Positions 27,354 to 39,847 of a DNA stretch of 64,000 nt are shown one piece after another (position 1 is the first letter of the stretch; every line of letters starts with the position of its first letter). The position numbers and the translations under genes are program-made. The notes beneath the pieces were generated by a model. It saw nothing but the letters and a program-made list of their open reading frames with translations. It searched no databases and was not told where the DNA came from. The DNA comes from Argyresthia goedartella (taxonomy: Eukaryota; Arthropoda; Insecta; Lepidoptera; Argyresthiidae), in contig OX463829.1 in assembly GCA_949825045.1 (NCBI GenBank), positions 18,756,715 through 18,820,714 of the forward strand, read 5' to 3'.

Positions 27354-28432
27354 CCGACTAAACTTCAAATCCCACATTAAAACGGTCCGCGACAAAGCAG
27401 CCTTCTACATGAGTAGGCTTCACCCGCTCATGAGAAGTAAAAGCAATCTTCCATTGCGCTGCAAAATAACTCTATTTAAAACTTGCATCCGTCCGGTCTT
27501 CACGTATGCAAGTCCAGTCTTTGCACACTGCTCCCACTCCCTTAAGCCCCTTCAGGTTTTACAAAATCGCTTCATGCGAAAAGCCGTAGGTGCCCCGTGG
27601 TACATGCGAAACGTAGACCTCCATAGTGACTTTAGACTCCCCACAGTAAAGCAATATATGAAAGAAGCGTCCGAACGCTTCTTCATTAATGCATCTAGCC
27701 ACCCAAACCCGCTTATAGTACAAGCATCCCTTTATGATCCGACCCCAGATATAAATAAGAAACACCTTTTCAAAAGGCGCCCCAAAGACGTCCTCCTAGA
27801 ACCGGAGGACGATATCACGAAAGCTCTTAAAGCCCAACCACCCCCCGCCCCTCAGGCACGTCAACTTGACGAAGGCTGTGTTCCCGAAGCACTACAGCGT
27901 CTCAGATACCAAATTTGGATTGAAAGAGATCGCCGTCTTGATTCGACGAACACACAATCTCCCCCTGCCCCTTTAAACCTCCCGGACTGAGGTCAGAACC
28001 CCCCTAAATGACCCAAATATAAAGTAGTTTAGGATTAGGATAGGTCTCAAAAATTATATATAACCACTTCATAGTAGCGGGGGCAATCTGCCCCCCTAAC
28101 ATGCCGCTATCATGCCCGTTGACTATGAGCTGAGGCCCGCTCATAAAATCGGGTAAGCAGGCAAACTCCTCCCATATATATCATATACACATATATATCG
28201 CCCAAAAGGGCAAAATTGCAGGTAGAAAGCCTTCAGCATATACCGAGGCCATGGCTCACAGTTAATTCTTAATAAGACAACTGTAAACACAAAGGGGTTG
28301 TTTTTAGTCCGTATACCACACGAGCTGATGCCCGCTCAATATGTGGGGACCCGGACATAGCAGGGAGGTCTGACTCCTGGGCATGGGTAATTCCATTTTT
28401 TTCCCCTCCAACAAAAAAAAAAAAAAAAAAAA
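27354..28432 (+). mobile_element. 5'-truncated Jockey-like element with poly(A) tail
   Basis: The insertion starts inside ORF2 and ends in about 20 A residues (28413-28432). It is bracketed by the 15-bp duplication at 27339-27353 and 28433-28447. It contains the ORF2 C-terminus (27409-27990) and a 3' UTR of about 440 bases. The sharp duplication and long A-run suggest it is fairly young. Confidence 0.88.
27409..27990 (+). pseudogene. Jockey ORF2 C-terminal fragment (193 codons)
   Basis: The frame is open from the left junction (RLNFKSHIKTVRDKAAFY upstream of the first Met) to the stop at 27990. It shows the Jockey thumb and C-terminal region: MRSKSNLPLRCKITLFKTCI, RPVFTYASPVFAHCS, LQVLQNRFMRKAVGAPWYMR. 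The normal C-terminal tail with DPTPDINKKHLFKRRPKDVL follows. It has no internal stop but lacks the endonuclease and the catalytic RT motifs, so it is a non-functional 5'-truncated copy. It differs in sequence from the Jockey element at the window start, so a separate family is likely. Confidence 0.85.
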
Positions 28433-28447
28433 GGCTAGGGCGTACTC

Positions 28448-28735
28448 ACTGTCACGTCTTTGAAATGCGAAACCGAGCGGCTCCGAACCGCATCAGCCTT
28501 GGCTACTCTATCTAGCTATACTATGTAACGTGTAATGTGTAACAATAATCTTAAATGTGCTTAATGTTGTTGTGACGCCCACGATACAGGCCATGCCTAG
28601 TGTGGGGTCACTGTTACTACTATTGACTTACACAAAGATGGACTATAGTCTAGTACTTATACTTATTTGTAACTGCTACTCATGTTGATGTGTATCATTA
28701 TTTTTACGTAATAAATTTATTTGTATTTGTATACT
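28448..28735 (+). mobile_element. Unidentified element, right part
   Basis: This is the continuation of 27199-27338 past the Jockey insertion. It ends near AATAAATTTATTTGTATTTG. It includes CCATGCCTAGTGTGGGGTC, a word similar to CCTAGTGTGGGGCC near 42041, so the same repeat family may occur there. There is no ORF. Confidence 0.4.
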
Positions 28736-29032
28736 CGGCTAGTCTATTGAAAACTATGGTCCGCTGCGCCATGTTCAATATAATAATCGTGGCTAATATA
28801 ATATTCGGATGGTATTTGACCGCCATTTGAAATCCTTTCCGCATAACACATGAAAATATAAAGATAAATCTCCCTTGTAACGTGCCATTACCAAAATTTT
28901 ACAACTGGCCAAGTGTTGACATAATCAAATCACCTTTAATTATTTCCTAATTGTTTATAATATTTAACAATTTTAGAATAACTAAATTAAAAATTGTACA
29001 GAGAAGTAATCCTTTTATTACACTCGTCAATT

Positions 29033-29867
29033 ACACAATAAGCCATGGTCAATAAACAATTTGACGTGGTATGTTTATCTGACTTTCAGGAATGTTAGTT
29101 GCCTTCGATGTTCGTGAAAAAGTTGTTAAAACATCAGGAGCTTCGCAGTTATCATTTACTACGTTTGTATCGTCAGAGAATCCAAAGTAACTTGTGTCTT
29201 CCTTCCTGACTTTACCCTTTATATTGGTATTTATTAAGTACCATGTCGAATTTACTTTGTCAGGTGAATAAATAGATAATTCTGCCTAGGATAGAGTAAT
29301 ACAGTTTATAGCGCTGTTTTAAGAGCAAACAATTTGAGCGCTTTAGAGAAACAAAAATCTCCCTTTTAGTTTCGCAGGACTTTTTTATTCTCGGTGTGCG
29401 CCACCCAAGCTTGTTCTTTCTACCATTATCACACTTCACTTTTATTTCAGGGAAAAAGGTGTCGAAAGCGCTAGTCAAGGTATAATGAAATATATCGAAT
29501 CCTTTATCACAATCCATAGCGTTGTATACGCCGTCCGAAGAAACCAAGAGCAAATGGTTTTTAAGGCATTCATTTTTACCATTGTGTAGGAACTTTTAGT
29601 TCTTTTCAGGGGTAGATCCATAATAGCACATTGTAGAGTATCCGAAAAGCCAATCTCGGTAACACATGCAATTGTTAGCATCGTATTTGATTATTTCGTC
29701 ATTATCATTATCTCTCAAAGAAACTAAGTATAAGCGAGATATTTTTTGTAAACAAAACACCTATTAATATCTAGAATTAGATAGAATAGACAATAACTAT
29801 GATTTTCCATGATATGAAACCTTCAATAAATTGATTGTTTCGATAGGGCGACCATGGCTTATTGTTT
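29033..29867. mobile_element. Segment bounded by 18-bp inverted repeats, carrying a non-LTR ORF2 fragment
   Basis: ACACAATAAGCCATGGTC at 29033-29050 is matched in inverse by 29850-29867 (17 of 18). Between them the minus strand holds ORF 29553-29260 with FDIFHYTLTSAFDTFFPEIK and LGWRTPRIKKSCETKREIFV. This is the linker between endonuclease and RT of a CR1/Jockey-type ORF2. A retroelement fragment inside terminal inverted repeats suggests either a DNA transposon that captured it or a chance palindrome. I see no transposase. Confidence 0.45.
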
Positions 29868-30848
29868 ATTATACACAAACACACAAATTTTATTGCACAT
29901 TTCAAATACACAAACAATTTTTTTGATTAAATTGATAAAACTTAAACAATTCCAAAGTCTACTCAAATTAAAAAGTTAATCCAGCAAATAATCAAGTTAT
30001 ACTTAAACAGGAAAACACAAATTGTTAATTTAAAAAACATTCCACAAGCAAAACTTGAATAAATAACAACGTCATTTTTCCAAACAATAATCCTTAGATT
30101 TAATTAAAACACTGATACACGCGAACGTGCTTTTTCAGGCAGTCAAGAGGAAAAAACTCAGCTCACACTGAGATGACACTCGGAATCTCACTATCGCGCA
30201 CAATGCACGGATCAAACAGCCAATTCTTAAATAATTTATTAATATTTATTTCTGATGTTAAAGTAACATTTTATATTATGGCAAATATTTAATATCCAGA
30301 TAGATAGTTAGTTTATGTATTAATATTAAGTAGAGTTTCATCATCAGTAACCCTCTAATAATATCTACGGTATGTCAATAAGCAGAAATATCTCTTATAT
30401 CTGATCGTCAAATCTATCGTAAGTTAGAAAACTCATACAGCTAAAACTACGAGTATAATATATAGAAGCTACTGTAGCCAAAAGTGCACCTTATTACGAC
30501 TGTAAATAACACTGTCTGGCCAGCATAAAGCAAGCTTTGGAAACAGAATGTATCCAGACAACGTCCTTGGCAGACATCCGATCCGCTAATCGGCAATCTT
30601 CGAAGATCGTCGATATTTCTTCGACATACTTGAAAAGAGCAGTTTCTGATACGTTGAGCCGAGATTAAATAAATGTTAACCCTCTTGTAGCCGCAAGTAC
30701 CTACCCGTATAATAATGATTCCTAGAAAACATAAAATATTTCTTTATCCTTAGAAAGGATCATATTCATATCGTTCTCAATAGAAACGCATACGAAAATA
30801 GAAATTAATCAATGGTACGGTACAGATAGACAAAGTTTACAGCACAGT
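29868..30848. other. Non-coding AT-rich sequence
   Basis: I see no coding sequence or repeat that I can name. Confidence 0.5.
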
Positions 30849-31035
30849 TTCTTCTTCTTCTTCTTCTTCTTCAGCATTTCACCGTCCACCGTTGGACATA
30901 TGCCTCCCCAGTTGTCCTCCATCTTGTGCGGTCCGCGGCCATTCTCGTCCAGGATAGGCCGGCCGTGATCTTTATGTCGTCGGACCACCGTGTCGCAGGT
31001 CTTCCAACGCTTCTTTTTCCTGTGCGGGGGAACAC
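30849..31035 (-). mobile_element. RTE-like element tail with (GAA)n end
   Basis: The plus strand starts with about seven TTC units (30849-30872), the 3' tail of the element on the minus strand. Next comes the C-terminal block of an RTE-type ORF2: GRPATRWSDDIKITAGLSW, then ADRTRWRTTGEAYVQRW. One frameshift splits it over two frames. It is a strongly 5'-truncated copy. Confidence 0.7.
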
Positions 31036-31082
31036 ACAGTTTATACACGTATAACTTATTAAAAGTTGCCTAACCATATGTA

Positions 31083-31158
31083 TGGGCGAATTCGTACATG
31101 GAATTTGAAGTATTAACACATGGGCGAATTCGTACATGGAATTTTAAGTATTAACACA
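31083..31158. repeat. Tandem duplication, 38 bp x 2
   Basis: The unit starting TGGGCGAATTCGTACATGG occurs at 31083-31120 and 31121-31158 with one difference. Confidence 0.85.
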
Positions 31159-33935
31159 CAAAATATTAAGAAGAATAAATCAAGAATTTGAACTTCTTAT
31201 CGAAACATTTTAAGAAACTAACTATCCTAGTAATAACATTATAGTTAACATCTTGTTAAAAAAATAATAAGGTATACATACAAATCTCAGTTATAAGAGC
31301 AGTTACCATAAAAGTAAGAGGCACGCTAAAACATGTTAGGGCCTTTCAATGCGAAGATGGAGCAGGAATACTTTGGTAACAGCCTGATCTCGTGAAACAG
31401 AAATACCTACATATGTTTTTTTACTTTATCTTATAGACAGGGATTATTAAAAAGTGTATCTGTTATACATATATCTGTATTGATGTTATATTCTACTTGT
31501 TGTATGTTCTGAGTTCTGTTTTGTATATTATGACACAAAAAATAATCTTTTAAAACCTAACATTAATAGCTTCAGATATCATAAACTGTGGCCCAAAACT
31601 AACCAGATCCACTCCCAAATAGGTAATCGTACCGGCACCTTTAGCTTTTTCTTTTCTTGCGGTGCGCTGTGGGCATACTTCTGGAGCCTGCAACAATTTA
31701 ACCACACCAACCCCATCCACGGTCAGCTCATTAATGTATGCCTAACTGAAATACGCCTCATTTACACGTGTTTCTCATCGCCACCGGCGCGGCGCGGCGC
31801 TGGGAAACACCTATCTTCACACACGCGCAGGCGCACACACTATATCAAAAGAGATGGGTGACCACGCTCTGCTAAAATGTTATCATACAGAAACGTTAGT
31901 AATATTCTTGAATCGTCGAGTCGTGCTTTAGTTTGTCTTGAGAAAAATAATCATTTGGAAGGAATGTTTCAATATGCTTGACCTGTATCTTTTTATTGTC
32001 TCTGCTGGAATACATCCAAAATAAAAACATACGTACAACACGGAACCCTAAAAGATGCAGAAAAAGCAGCTTTCTAAAAGCGTTTGAAAGGCGATGTCTC
32101 TAGAGAGCTTGTCTATAAACTGAACTTATTGTATTGTAACTTGCAAAATTTTGAAGTAAGTAAGCTGTCCATACAATTTATTTTCATTACTTTTATTTAT
32201 TGTTTAGATTTAGAAAACAACATTACAATGATATTTGTAGAAACAAAACATTAACTTAAATCATTAAATCAAAGCTCAAACAATTTTTTTTTTCAAAAAT
32301 GTCACCAAACTACCATGTGCTGGATTGCAGCCTAGTGTTAGGCTTGCTTCGTTGGCCTAATGAAAACTTTCCCTATTCCCCCCTAAGCGCCTCTTTGTTC
32401 GCCGGGGGACCGTTGTCTTCGTGGCTCTGCACGTCATGGCTGTTATGAGTGCCAATGTTCCACCATTATTTATGACCTTTTGGACTGCTCGCAGAAGTTT
32501 GGGTTTTATCATGTGTTTTTTTTATTATAACAGTACAGCATAGGACAAATTTATGATTGTTCGTGTAACCAAAAGGTTTCGTAGGTAGTTAATTCAGTAA
32601 AAACATGACTAATGTTTCGGCTAATTCTGGAAATTATTTTTCTAAATCGGTAAAGTAATTTGTCTCCATAGGTTTGAATCATTTCTGATCAAAAAGAGTA
32701 AACTTAAAACGGCATGCCTATAAAAACACAAAATGTGATATTCTGTAAATTACCTACGCTAAGGACGACCGGCGCAGTATTCTAACCGCCTGCAGAGTAG
32801 CCGGCATTGTAGTCATAGAGAGTGAAGGTTTATAGAGATACTGAAAGAAATCTTGTTGAAAAGTTATAGACAAATATACATAAATCCTAGTTGCACGCGC
32901 ATGACCAGTACACATTTTTGTCAACAAGTCGTTTTGGTATGGGTTTCATACCGAGCGCAGTATCTGACCAAAAATAATTGGTTTCAAACCGAAGGGATGT
33001 TCATAGAGCAGTGGAACATCATAATATTATGCTCGGAAATGGATAAAACTAATATCGCTTAGTACATTGTCCCGATCAGCTGAAAGGAACCAAGTTTATC
33101 CCAAAAGTTCGTTCGCGACCATAGGTTATTTTTTTTTTAGAGAAATATAACTTTAATTATTAGTACTATCATTTCCCTAAAGGTCAGCTAATTAAAGCTC
33201 ATCCTGTAAAAAACAATGGAATGAAACCAAGCTTAAGGTGATAGGGTGGCCTGGCCACCCCACTTGGGGAGATTTAGACGCGGCGCTCACGCACGCATTT
33301 CGCGTTGTCGCGAGATATTGCATATCGACTCTCCATCGCGACTTGCGAGTGATGCACGCAATCATGTGCGAAACCTTGCAGTAGAAGTATGAATAAAAAT
33401 AAACCTTACTTACAGCATACATTCAGACTAAGCTAAACTTGTTTTACTATTTAATTGTTAGATGCAAGCATGTGTTGTACACATCTTATAGAATAATTAG
33501 TAATTAAGTAGTCCTAATTTAGATAAGAGGAATCAGAACAGTTGGTCCGATGTTCGATAAACAGACGCTGCTTTTGCAATTTATAACTGAAAATAAATAT
33601 TTGAATGCGCAAACAAACGAAACGTGTTACGTAACAACAGAAAACACATACTCGTTGTCACGTAAATTAACAACACCAGCATTCTCCAAAGGTTTTCAAA
33701 AAATAAGCTAGTTGCTTTTAACGCAAATTTTTTAAGATTTTGTCACACTGTACGAATGTTGATAACGACGTCATCCAACATTGATACTGTCGAGATCGAT
33801 CTGCATTCTGCACGAATTATTGTATAGGTCTCAGAAATGATTAGAACTTATTAATATACCTATAATAATACACAAGTTAAATTTTCATCCCATAGAAATG
33901 CAAGCTTGTGAGATACGTGAAAAGTCAGGATATCA
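31159..33935. other. Non-coding sequence
   Basis: No convincing gene. A GC-rich patch near 31780-31805 (GGCGCGGCGCGGCGCTGGG) and a stretch near 32300-32460 with CGCCTCTTTGTTCGCCGGGG stand out in composition and may be pieces of old elements, but I cannot name them. Confidence 0.4.
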
Positions 33936-34075
33936 GCGACAAATAATACATTGAACACTATTTATACAGATTTATCTAGCCCCAAACTAGGATTCCATGT
34001 ATCTTGGGTACTAGACAACGATATCTAAGTATAATATTTATCAATATAAGTATATATTGAGTACCATGATAAGCT
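33936..34075 (-). repeat. Partial SINE, 3' body without tRNA head
   Basis: This matches the body of the SINE at 34180-34432 (TCTAGCCCCAAACTAGGA, CTTGGGTACTAG, ACAACGATA) but lacks the tRNA-like head. Confidence 0.65.
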
Positions 34076-34179
34076 GAACGACAGTAATATCAACGTTGCA
34101 CGTAACAAGTAAGTGTCGCTAACCCAATTACGAGCGTGGTAGTGGTAGACGGGAGTCAAGTCCCGCTATAATAATAAAT

Positions 34180-34432
34180 AATAATAATACCTTGGACACT
34201 ATTAACACACCTTGATCTAGCCCCAAACTAGGACTCCCTGTAACTTGGGTACTAGCTAGACAACGATACACATACTTATATAGATAAATATTATACTTAG
34301 ATAGATAAACAACCATGACAAGGGTACAAGCATACGTTCTCATCAAACAAATATTTGCCCCCACCGGGACTCGAACCCGGGACCCTTGGCTTCGTAGGCA
34401 GGGTCACTGCCGACTCGGCCATTTGGGTCGCC
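34180..34432 (-). repeat. tRNA-derived SINE
   Basis: On the minus strand the head (about 34432-34355) has an A box (TGGCCGAGTCGG) and a B box (GGGTTCGAGTCCC), so it can be read by RNA polymerase III. The body of about 160 bases follows, ending in an ATT-rich tail on that strand. The acceptor stem does not pair as in a real tRNA. I recognise this head-and-body type from lepidopteran genomes. Confidence 0.78.
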
Positions 34433-36261
34433 TAAATAGGTAAAGAAGATAAGGTTTGGGAATTCAACACGGTAGTGTAAGCAGCAACGGCAATGGCATA
34501 AAGTTAAATAGGCATAAGTTTGACAAAGACTAAACCAATGTGCACCGACTCAGAAATACGCTAAAAGTATTATTTCCACTCAAGTTAGTTTCGCTAAACG
34601 AAATGTTATAAGCGGACCTTGGAGGAAGGCGTTTGCGTCCCTTACTTTATGGTTCACTGAGTTTGGGCAAGAAGCGGAGGGATTCACATCTGTCAGCATC
34701 AGTATCCTGGCTGGTACCTCATTCACGGTTATCCGGTTTGCATTGTGACTTTTATTCTAAAACTATAACAAGTTGGAAGGTTGCTTCTATTTTACCGTAT
34801 TTGTCGTAAAAGTGGACTCAGGGGCTTAGATCTCAGTCATTTGGTGAGCTAGCAACTTTTCGCTTAAGAAGAAAATTTTACTCCTCGTATAGAAAGAACG
34901 CATAGAATTCCCTGTATCTTTCATTTCTATCAAGCCCAAGTGTGCCTCAATTGTGATCCCAACATAAATCCTCCAAGTAAAGACAAATTACTGGACCTTT
35001 TTTCCTTTGAATCCCACCGGATACCGGGTTTCCTTCGCGATCAGGCCGGTTAATGGGATGATTTTATTACTAATTTTGTCTGCATTGTATTTTAAGCTGG
35101 TAATGTAGGTACATAAAGAGGCAATGATCAAAGTTCGATTAAGTCCTACGGCCGCATGAATCAGTATTAATAAGTACCTCATGCAGTTTTTAATCTAATT
35201 GGGTGGTAGGTCTATTGATATACTACGAATCTATTGTTCCGAAATATTCACGTATAAACTGAAGACTGAAACTATCGAGATTTATGGAAGCGCATTGAAA
35301 AGTAAAATCTCTGGTGGTCAATAGAGCCTTGTTGCTTAACACAATCGCCAACCACCTAAACAACTAATGTCAATAATCAAAATCTCATCTGCTTCGCCGC
35401 CGCCTCGAAACTCTCAAGATAGAGCCTTAAGCGTTTAGCAATTTGGTGTTAATAACAAACAGATTGACTCCCCAACAATGCCATGGTGCGATTGTGTTTG
35501 CGGTATTGTCATTTGGCTCCAGAACTAGGTCACTGACCTGTGCTGTAATGAGAGTTGGCTCATTTGTGGGACTCAGCTTCCGATTGGAATCCGTGGCAGG
35601 TTTAATTATGCTGTAACATCACTGGGTGTTGAGGTAAGATGGCATTCTGAAGCTGGGAATGCTGTTGGTATTCAAGATGTTGTATTATGGCCAATTGGAA
35701 TTTCAATAGTAATTATTAGTATAGTAAGTTATCAGTGGTGCGAGTGAAATATAAGATTGGAAAAAATTAAACATGGTGTCAAGCCTTCACCGAAAGTTTC
35801 ATTAGCCACATTTGAATGCAATCTTGTACTTTTATATGGAAAATCAATACATATAGGCATATTTTAAAGACTCTTTATACAAGGCCTTTACATTTCACAC
35901 ATAATGGCGATTGTTATTAGATATCATAATATGCCGAACACGTGATCGTGCTCTCAAGCGTTCAAAACAATGTGTCTACTTTATGAAGGGCGTTCGTTGT
36001 TTGTAGATTAGCCAGGGCGATTGAGCTAAAAATGAGTCACTCGACAAAGGCTTCTTCGAATATATGTCAATGCCCTTTTATCCATTACATGCCAATACCA
36101 ATTGCTTATATGTTTTTAAAGGCAATGAAAATAACTTCGGTCAATTGCGAGTCGGCCTCGCAGACGAAGGGGTCCTTACCAACGTACAATAAAAAACGAA
36201 AAAAACGCTATCATTTATATGGGAAAATCCAAAAGAAAATATATGTTGCTGTACCAGCAAC
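34433..36261. other. Non-coding sequence
   Basis: I see no coding sequence or repeat that I can name. Confidence 0.45.
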
Positions 36262-37205
36262 AGAATACCAAATACCAAATACCAAATGTCTTTATTACTG
36301 TAGATATTTACATATACTTAGCAATCGTAATTTTTTGCCACTTCTCTACATTGGACCACTGTGGGAGAAGAAGGGCGTAGAAACTCCCACAGATTGATTT
36401 TTAGATCTCTTTTTAAAAATTGCTTATGCTTAACTAATACAAAATATAATATTTAGTCATTATCATAATTAATAAGCAGGAATAAATAATTACAAAATTA
36501 TTAACAGCAAGGTCTGTGTTGAGCCAGATTAACCCCATACAGACCCATCATTTAAGTAATCTTGAACATTGTAATATCCCCTTTCCGACAAAGTCACTTT
36601 AACATGGATTTTAAATGGCTCAAATGGCAATGTCAAGATCTCCAGAGGTATCTTGTTGTAGTAGAGAATGCATTGACCCTTGAAAGAATTGCTAACCTTC
36701 GCGAGTCTAAAACGGGGCGCACATAGTCTGTAATTATTTCTTAGGTTAACATTACAGCTATCGCTAAGTTTGGGAAATTTTGTAAGGTTCTTGCGTACGT
36801 ACATTATATTTTCGAAAATAAATTGACTAGCTACAGTTAGTATGTCAATTTCTTTAAAAAGCTGTCTTAAGGAGTCTGTTCGTTTTAAATTATAAATTGC
36901 TCGAATAGCTCTTTTCTGTAAAATAAAAATAGTTTGAATATCCGCTGCTTTTCCCCACAACAAGATACCATAGGACATGACACTATGAAAGTAACTAAAA
37001 TATACTAGCCTAGATATAGCCACATCCGTGTTTTGTCTGATGTTCCTAACAGCGTAAGCCGCAGAACTTAATTTACCAGGCAATTTTTCTATGTGGGGTC
37101 CCCACTGCAATTTGTTATCAATGGTTATTCCAAGAAACTTCGTGTCATTTACTAATTCTAACGTATTGTTGTCCAATACTAAACTGGTTCCAACTTGCCT
37201 GACAT
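36262..37205 (-). mobile_element. CR1-group element copy C, 5'-truncated
   Basis: This is nearly identical to copy B at 17360-18245. The plus strand starts with three ATACCAA units (36264-36284), the tandem tail in a different 7-mer from copy B, then the same 3' UTR. Similarity ends at 37205. Confidence 0.88.
36529..37176 (-). pseudogene. CR1-group ORF2 C-terminal fragment (215 codons)
   Basis: This covers the RT thumb and C-terminal domain, starting at DNNTLELVNDTKFLGITID and running through YFSYFHSVMSYGILLWGKA, KRAIRAIYNLKRTDSLRQLF and PRFRLAKVSNSFKGQCILYY. It ends with GYYNVQDYLN plus about five extra residues, because the stop of copy B is changed. The catalytic palm and the endonuclease are missing through 5' truncation. 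It is over 90 percent identical to copy B by eye. Confidence 0.85.
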
Positions 37206-37229
37206 ACAGACATGACAGAAATACATATT

Positions 37230-37372
37230 CTAGGAAAATTACAACTCTCTACCTCGGTTCATAACATACAACACGCTGGCAGACAGACATAAAGGCAGAC
37301 GGATGGACTGAAGGACAGTAGATAATATGGTCTTGTTTGGTACCCTTCGTGTACGGAACCCTAGCGAGATGA
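37230..37372. repeat. Lepidopteran mid-repetitive element, fragment 1
   Basis: It holds the CAGACAGACATAAAGGCAGACGG tract and GGTACCCTTCGTGTACGGAACCCTAG end words shared with 46990-47400 and 58470-58853. Confidence 0.6.
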
Positions 37373-38804
37373 CAGTTTCATGACGAACGTGACGTGCCTC
37401 ACCAACCGCCCGCCCAAAAAACAATGAGTTACTGAAACCGTCGGAACAGTTATTGCGATATTATCCCGCAAATTTTGCAATAGCACAACGGAATGGGGCT
37501 GAAGCAAAAACACGTATACGCTCAGGTGATATTCCATAACGCGCGAGTTGAAGACGCTAATGAGTATACTGCAGGTCCAGACAATGGATTCATAAATCCA
37601 GTGATCGTATCGCAGAGCAAAACTGCTAAAATAGTACCGAGGACGACATTTATATGTGTATTTATTTCCATTGTAATGAATGTGCAGAGCGAACTACCAA
37701 ATCGGGACCAGGTGGATACGAGATACGACTTATAAAGACTTAAGGAAGTAAGAGAAATTCATTGTGTAATGAATGCTCGCTGGAAGTAGTAAAGCTTGTA
37801 GAAGAAAACTCTATTGCGTGTTCACAAATGCATTTGAAATTCCATTGAATAAACATGAAGGCTGCTGCGATAGCATTAACGGGGGCAAAAAATAGTGAGC
37901 AGTTCCAGTGTATTTAAAACGAATTCTGCAAGACTATGAGAACACCTCTGATTATAAGGAGAAGACTACTCAGCTTGAGCAATAATTACGTAGTGTTTAT
38001 ACGATACAGAATGATATCTCCTAGACGCGACACTACTGCGAGATTGGCTTAATAAATGACAACACATCCACAGCACCGGGCCGTAAGTCAGAGCATGCAC
38101 TGGTAGCAATGCAGTTATGACGTCATTAGCACGTTATGTGACGTCATAACTCAACTCGGCTATCTTCCGCCCGTCGGCAATTACTGCGATGGATGGCGTT
38201 ACACGTGAACTTTAATGGAAGCTATTATTGCACTTGGGGGTTGCTTAAATTTTGAATTTCGCCGCCTCGCAGCAGCAGGTGAGAAGAATTTATGACTAGT
38301 CTAAGACGCGAAGGAGTTCGCTGAGTATTTCTTGACTAAATGCAAGGGACTCTGTGTATTGCGAATAAGAAAATTCTGAGCTTGTCTTATTTCACCGCTC
38401 AGCACGCAGCAGTACGAGTAAGTACTAATACATATTTAAAATGAAATTTTCTGCCTGTCTCGCTGTCTTGCTGATATAAGTTCAAGACTGTATCGGGTGA
38501 TTTTATTGTTTGGGTTCTGCTTAGTCTTAATAATATAAAATCATGAATTCCTTGGCATGACGCGGGAGAATGACGATTCTTACGCTTAAAAAAACCGCAC
38601 AGGGCGTATATGTAGGTCAACGGTAAATCCTATAGGTTTTATTATCCTTGCTAGTATCAAGCAAATATATCAAATTTGCGGCATATACAGCCGTTTGTTT
38701 TGACAGCGTTGTCCTAAAAGTTTGATTTTTTCATAGCTCCAAGAGTTGAGTAATCGACATTAATTTCAACTTGATATCTCCATCTGATAAAAAGGGTCTT
38801 GAGA
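37373..38804. other. Non-coding sequence
   Basis: No gene or named repeat seen. A frame at 37493-37735 is open but its sequence is not recognisable. Confidence 0.45.
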
Positions 38805-38877
38805 GAAAGAGAGACAGACGGACATCGAAGTGATCTTAAAAGGGTGCCGTTTTTCCTTTTAAGGTACGGAACCGTAA
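38805..38877. repeat. Lepidopteran mid-repetitive element, fragment 2
   Basis: GAGACAGACGGACATCGAAG followed by a tract ending GGTACGGAACCGTAAAAA matches the end of the family at 58770-58853. Confidence 0.55.
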
Positions 38878-38919
38878 AAATCAGTAAAATCTCCATAGAT
38901 TCTATTTCCCAAAACATTA

Positions 38920-39067
38920 ACGGCCTTACTAATAAAAGAAGTTATTCACGGTTTAACTTATACAGTGTTTTGTCTTGCTTTGACATTTGACAATTACTCG
39001 ACGTATGAAAAGGACAAAACACTGAATAAGTTAAACCGTGAATAACTATTTTTATTAGTAAGGCCGT
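38920..39067. repeat. 148-bp MITE with 55-bp terminal inverted repeats
   Basis: The left arm 38920-38974 starts ACGGCCTTACTAATAAAA. The right arm 39013-39067 is its reverse complement with about three mismatches. The 38-bp interior has no ORF. Confidence 0.82.
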
Positions 39068-39847
39068 AAATATTCAAAGACTAGATCACTAAAGAGAGAC
39101 CCGACCTCATCCTGGTTGGAGATCATGAATTTTACAACATATTACTTTACGAGGAACCCAAATTGTTGCTCCTAGACCGTGTTACTTCCAGCAATAAACG
39201 TCGAGACGTCACAAGGGACCATAATAAATCTACCTCAGTCTTGCATCCCGCTCTGCCATGAATCACTCCAGCGAATTGCCAACTTTTCTGCTTCTACACC
39301 CCGGGAATATCCAGCGAGACAATTTCCTAGCTTACTCGCTCGTATCGTAGGAGATACAGTCGAGAACACGTCAAGTTTTAGGCTGAGATTCAAAGTCAAA
39401 TCTGAACTAGGGAAAAAGTGATAGTCTGTTGAAGTATAACGCAGTAACTCTGAGTTAGCCTGCTGAAGCTTAGGTATCTAAGCCTTACTTTCGTTTCATG
39501 TTGGAATTTGTTTAGAACATATCGATGTTACAAAGTACAAAGTGAAAAGTTTTCTGTGTTTTGGACTGTATAGTAATGACACGTATTTATTTAAATGAAT
39601 GTAACCAAAGGTTACTGCTGCCGCCGATTCCACAGGCAACAAACAAATCTATTTTTTTCTATGAAAAAATAATCTGTGGTAAGTTTTGACGTCTTAAGAA
39701 TTTTGACAACTGTCACCTTATAATACATTTGCCTATTATAAACACCTACATGTCTCCTACTAACAGTACACTGATCTACATAATTTAAACAATATTGATA
39801 AGCAACCATTTAAGCAATTGTTACCCATTTCATACCTAGAATTGAGC

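Noticed and set aside
34355..34432. Possible true tRNA gene
   Set aside because: A and B boxes are present, but the acceptor stem does not pair and SINE body sequence follows.
36032..36397. 121-codon plus-strand ORF
   Set aside because: Its second half overlaps the 3' UTR and tandem tail of CR1-group copy C, and the first half has no recognisable domain.
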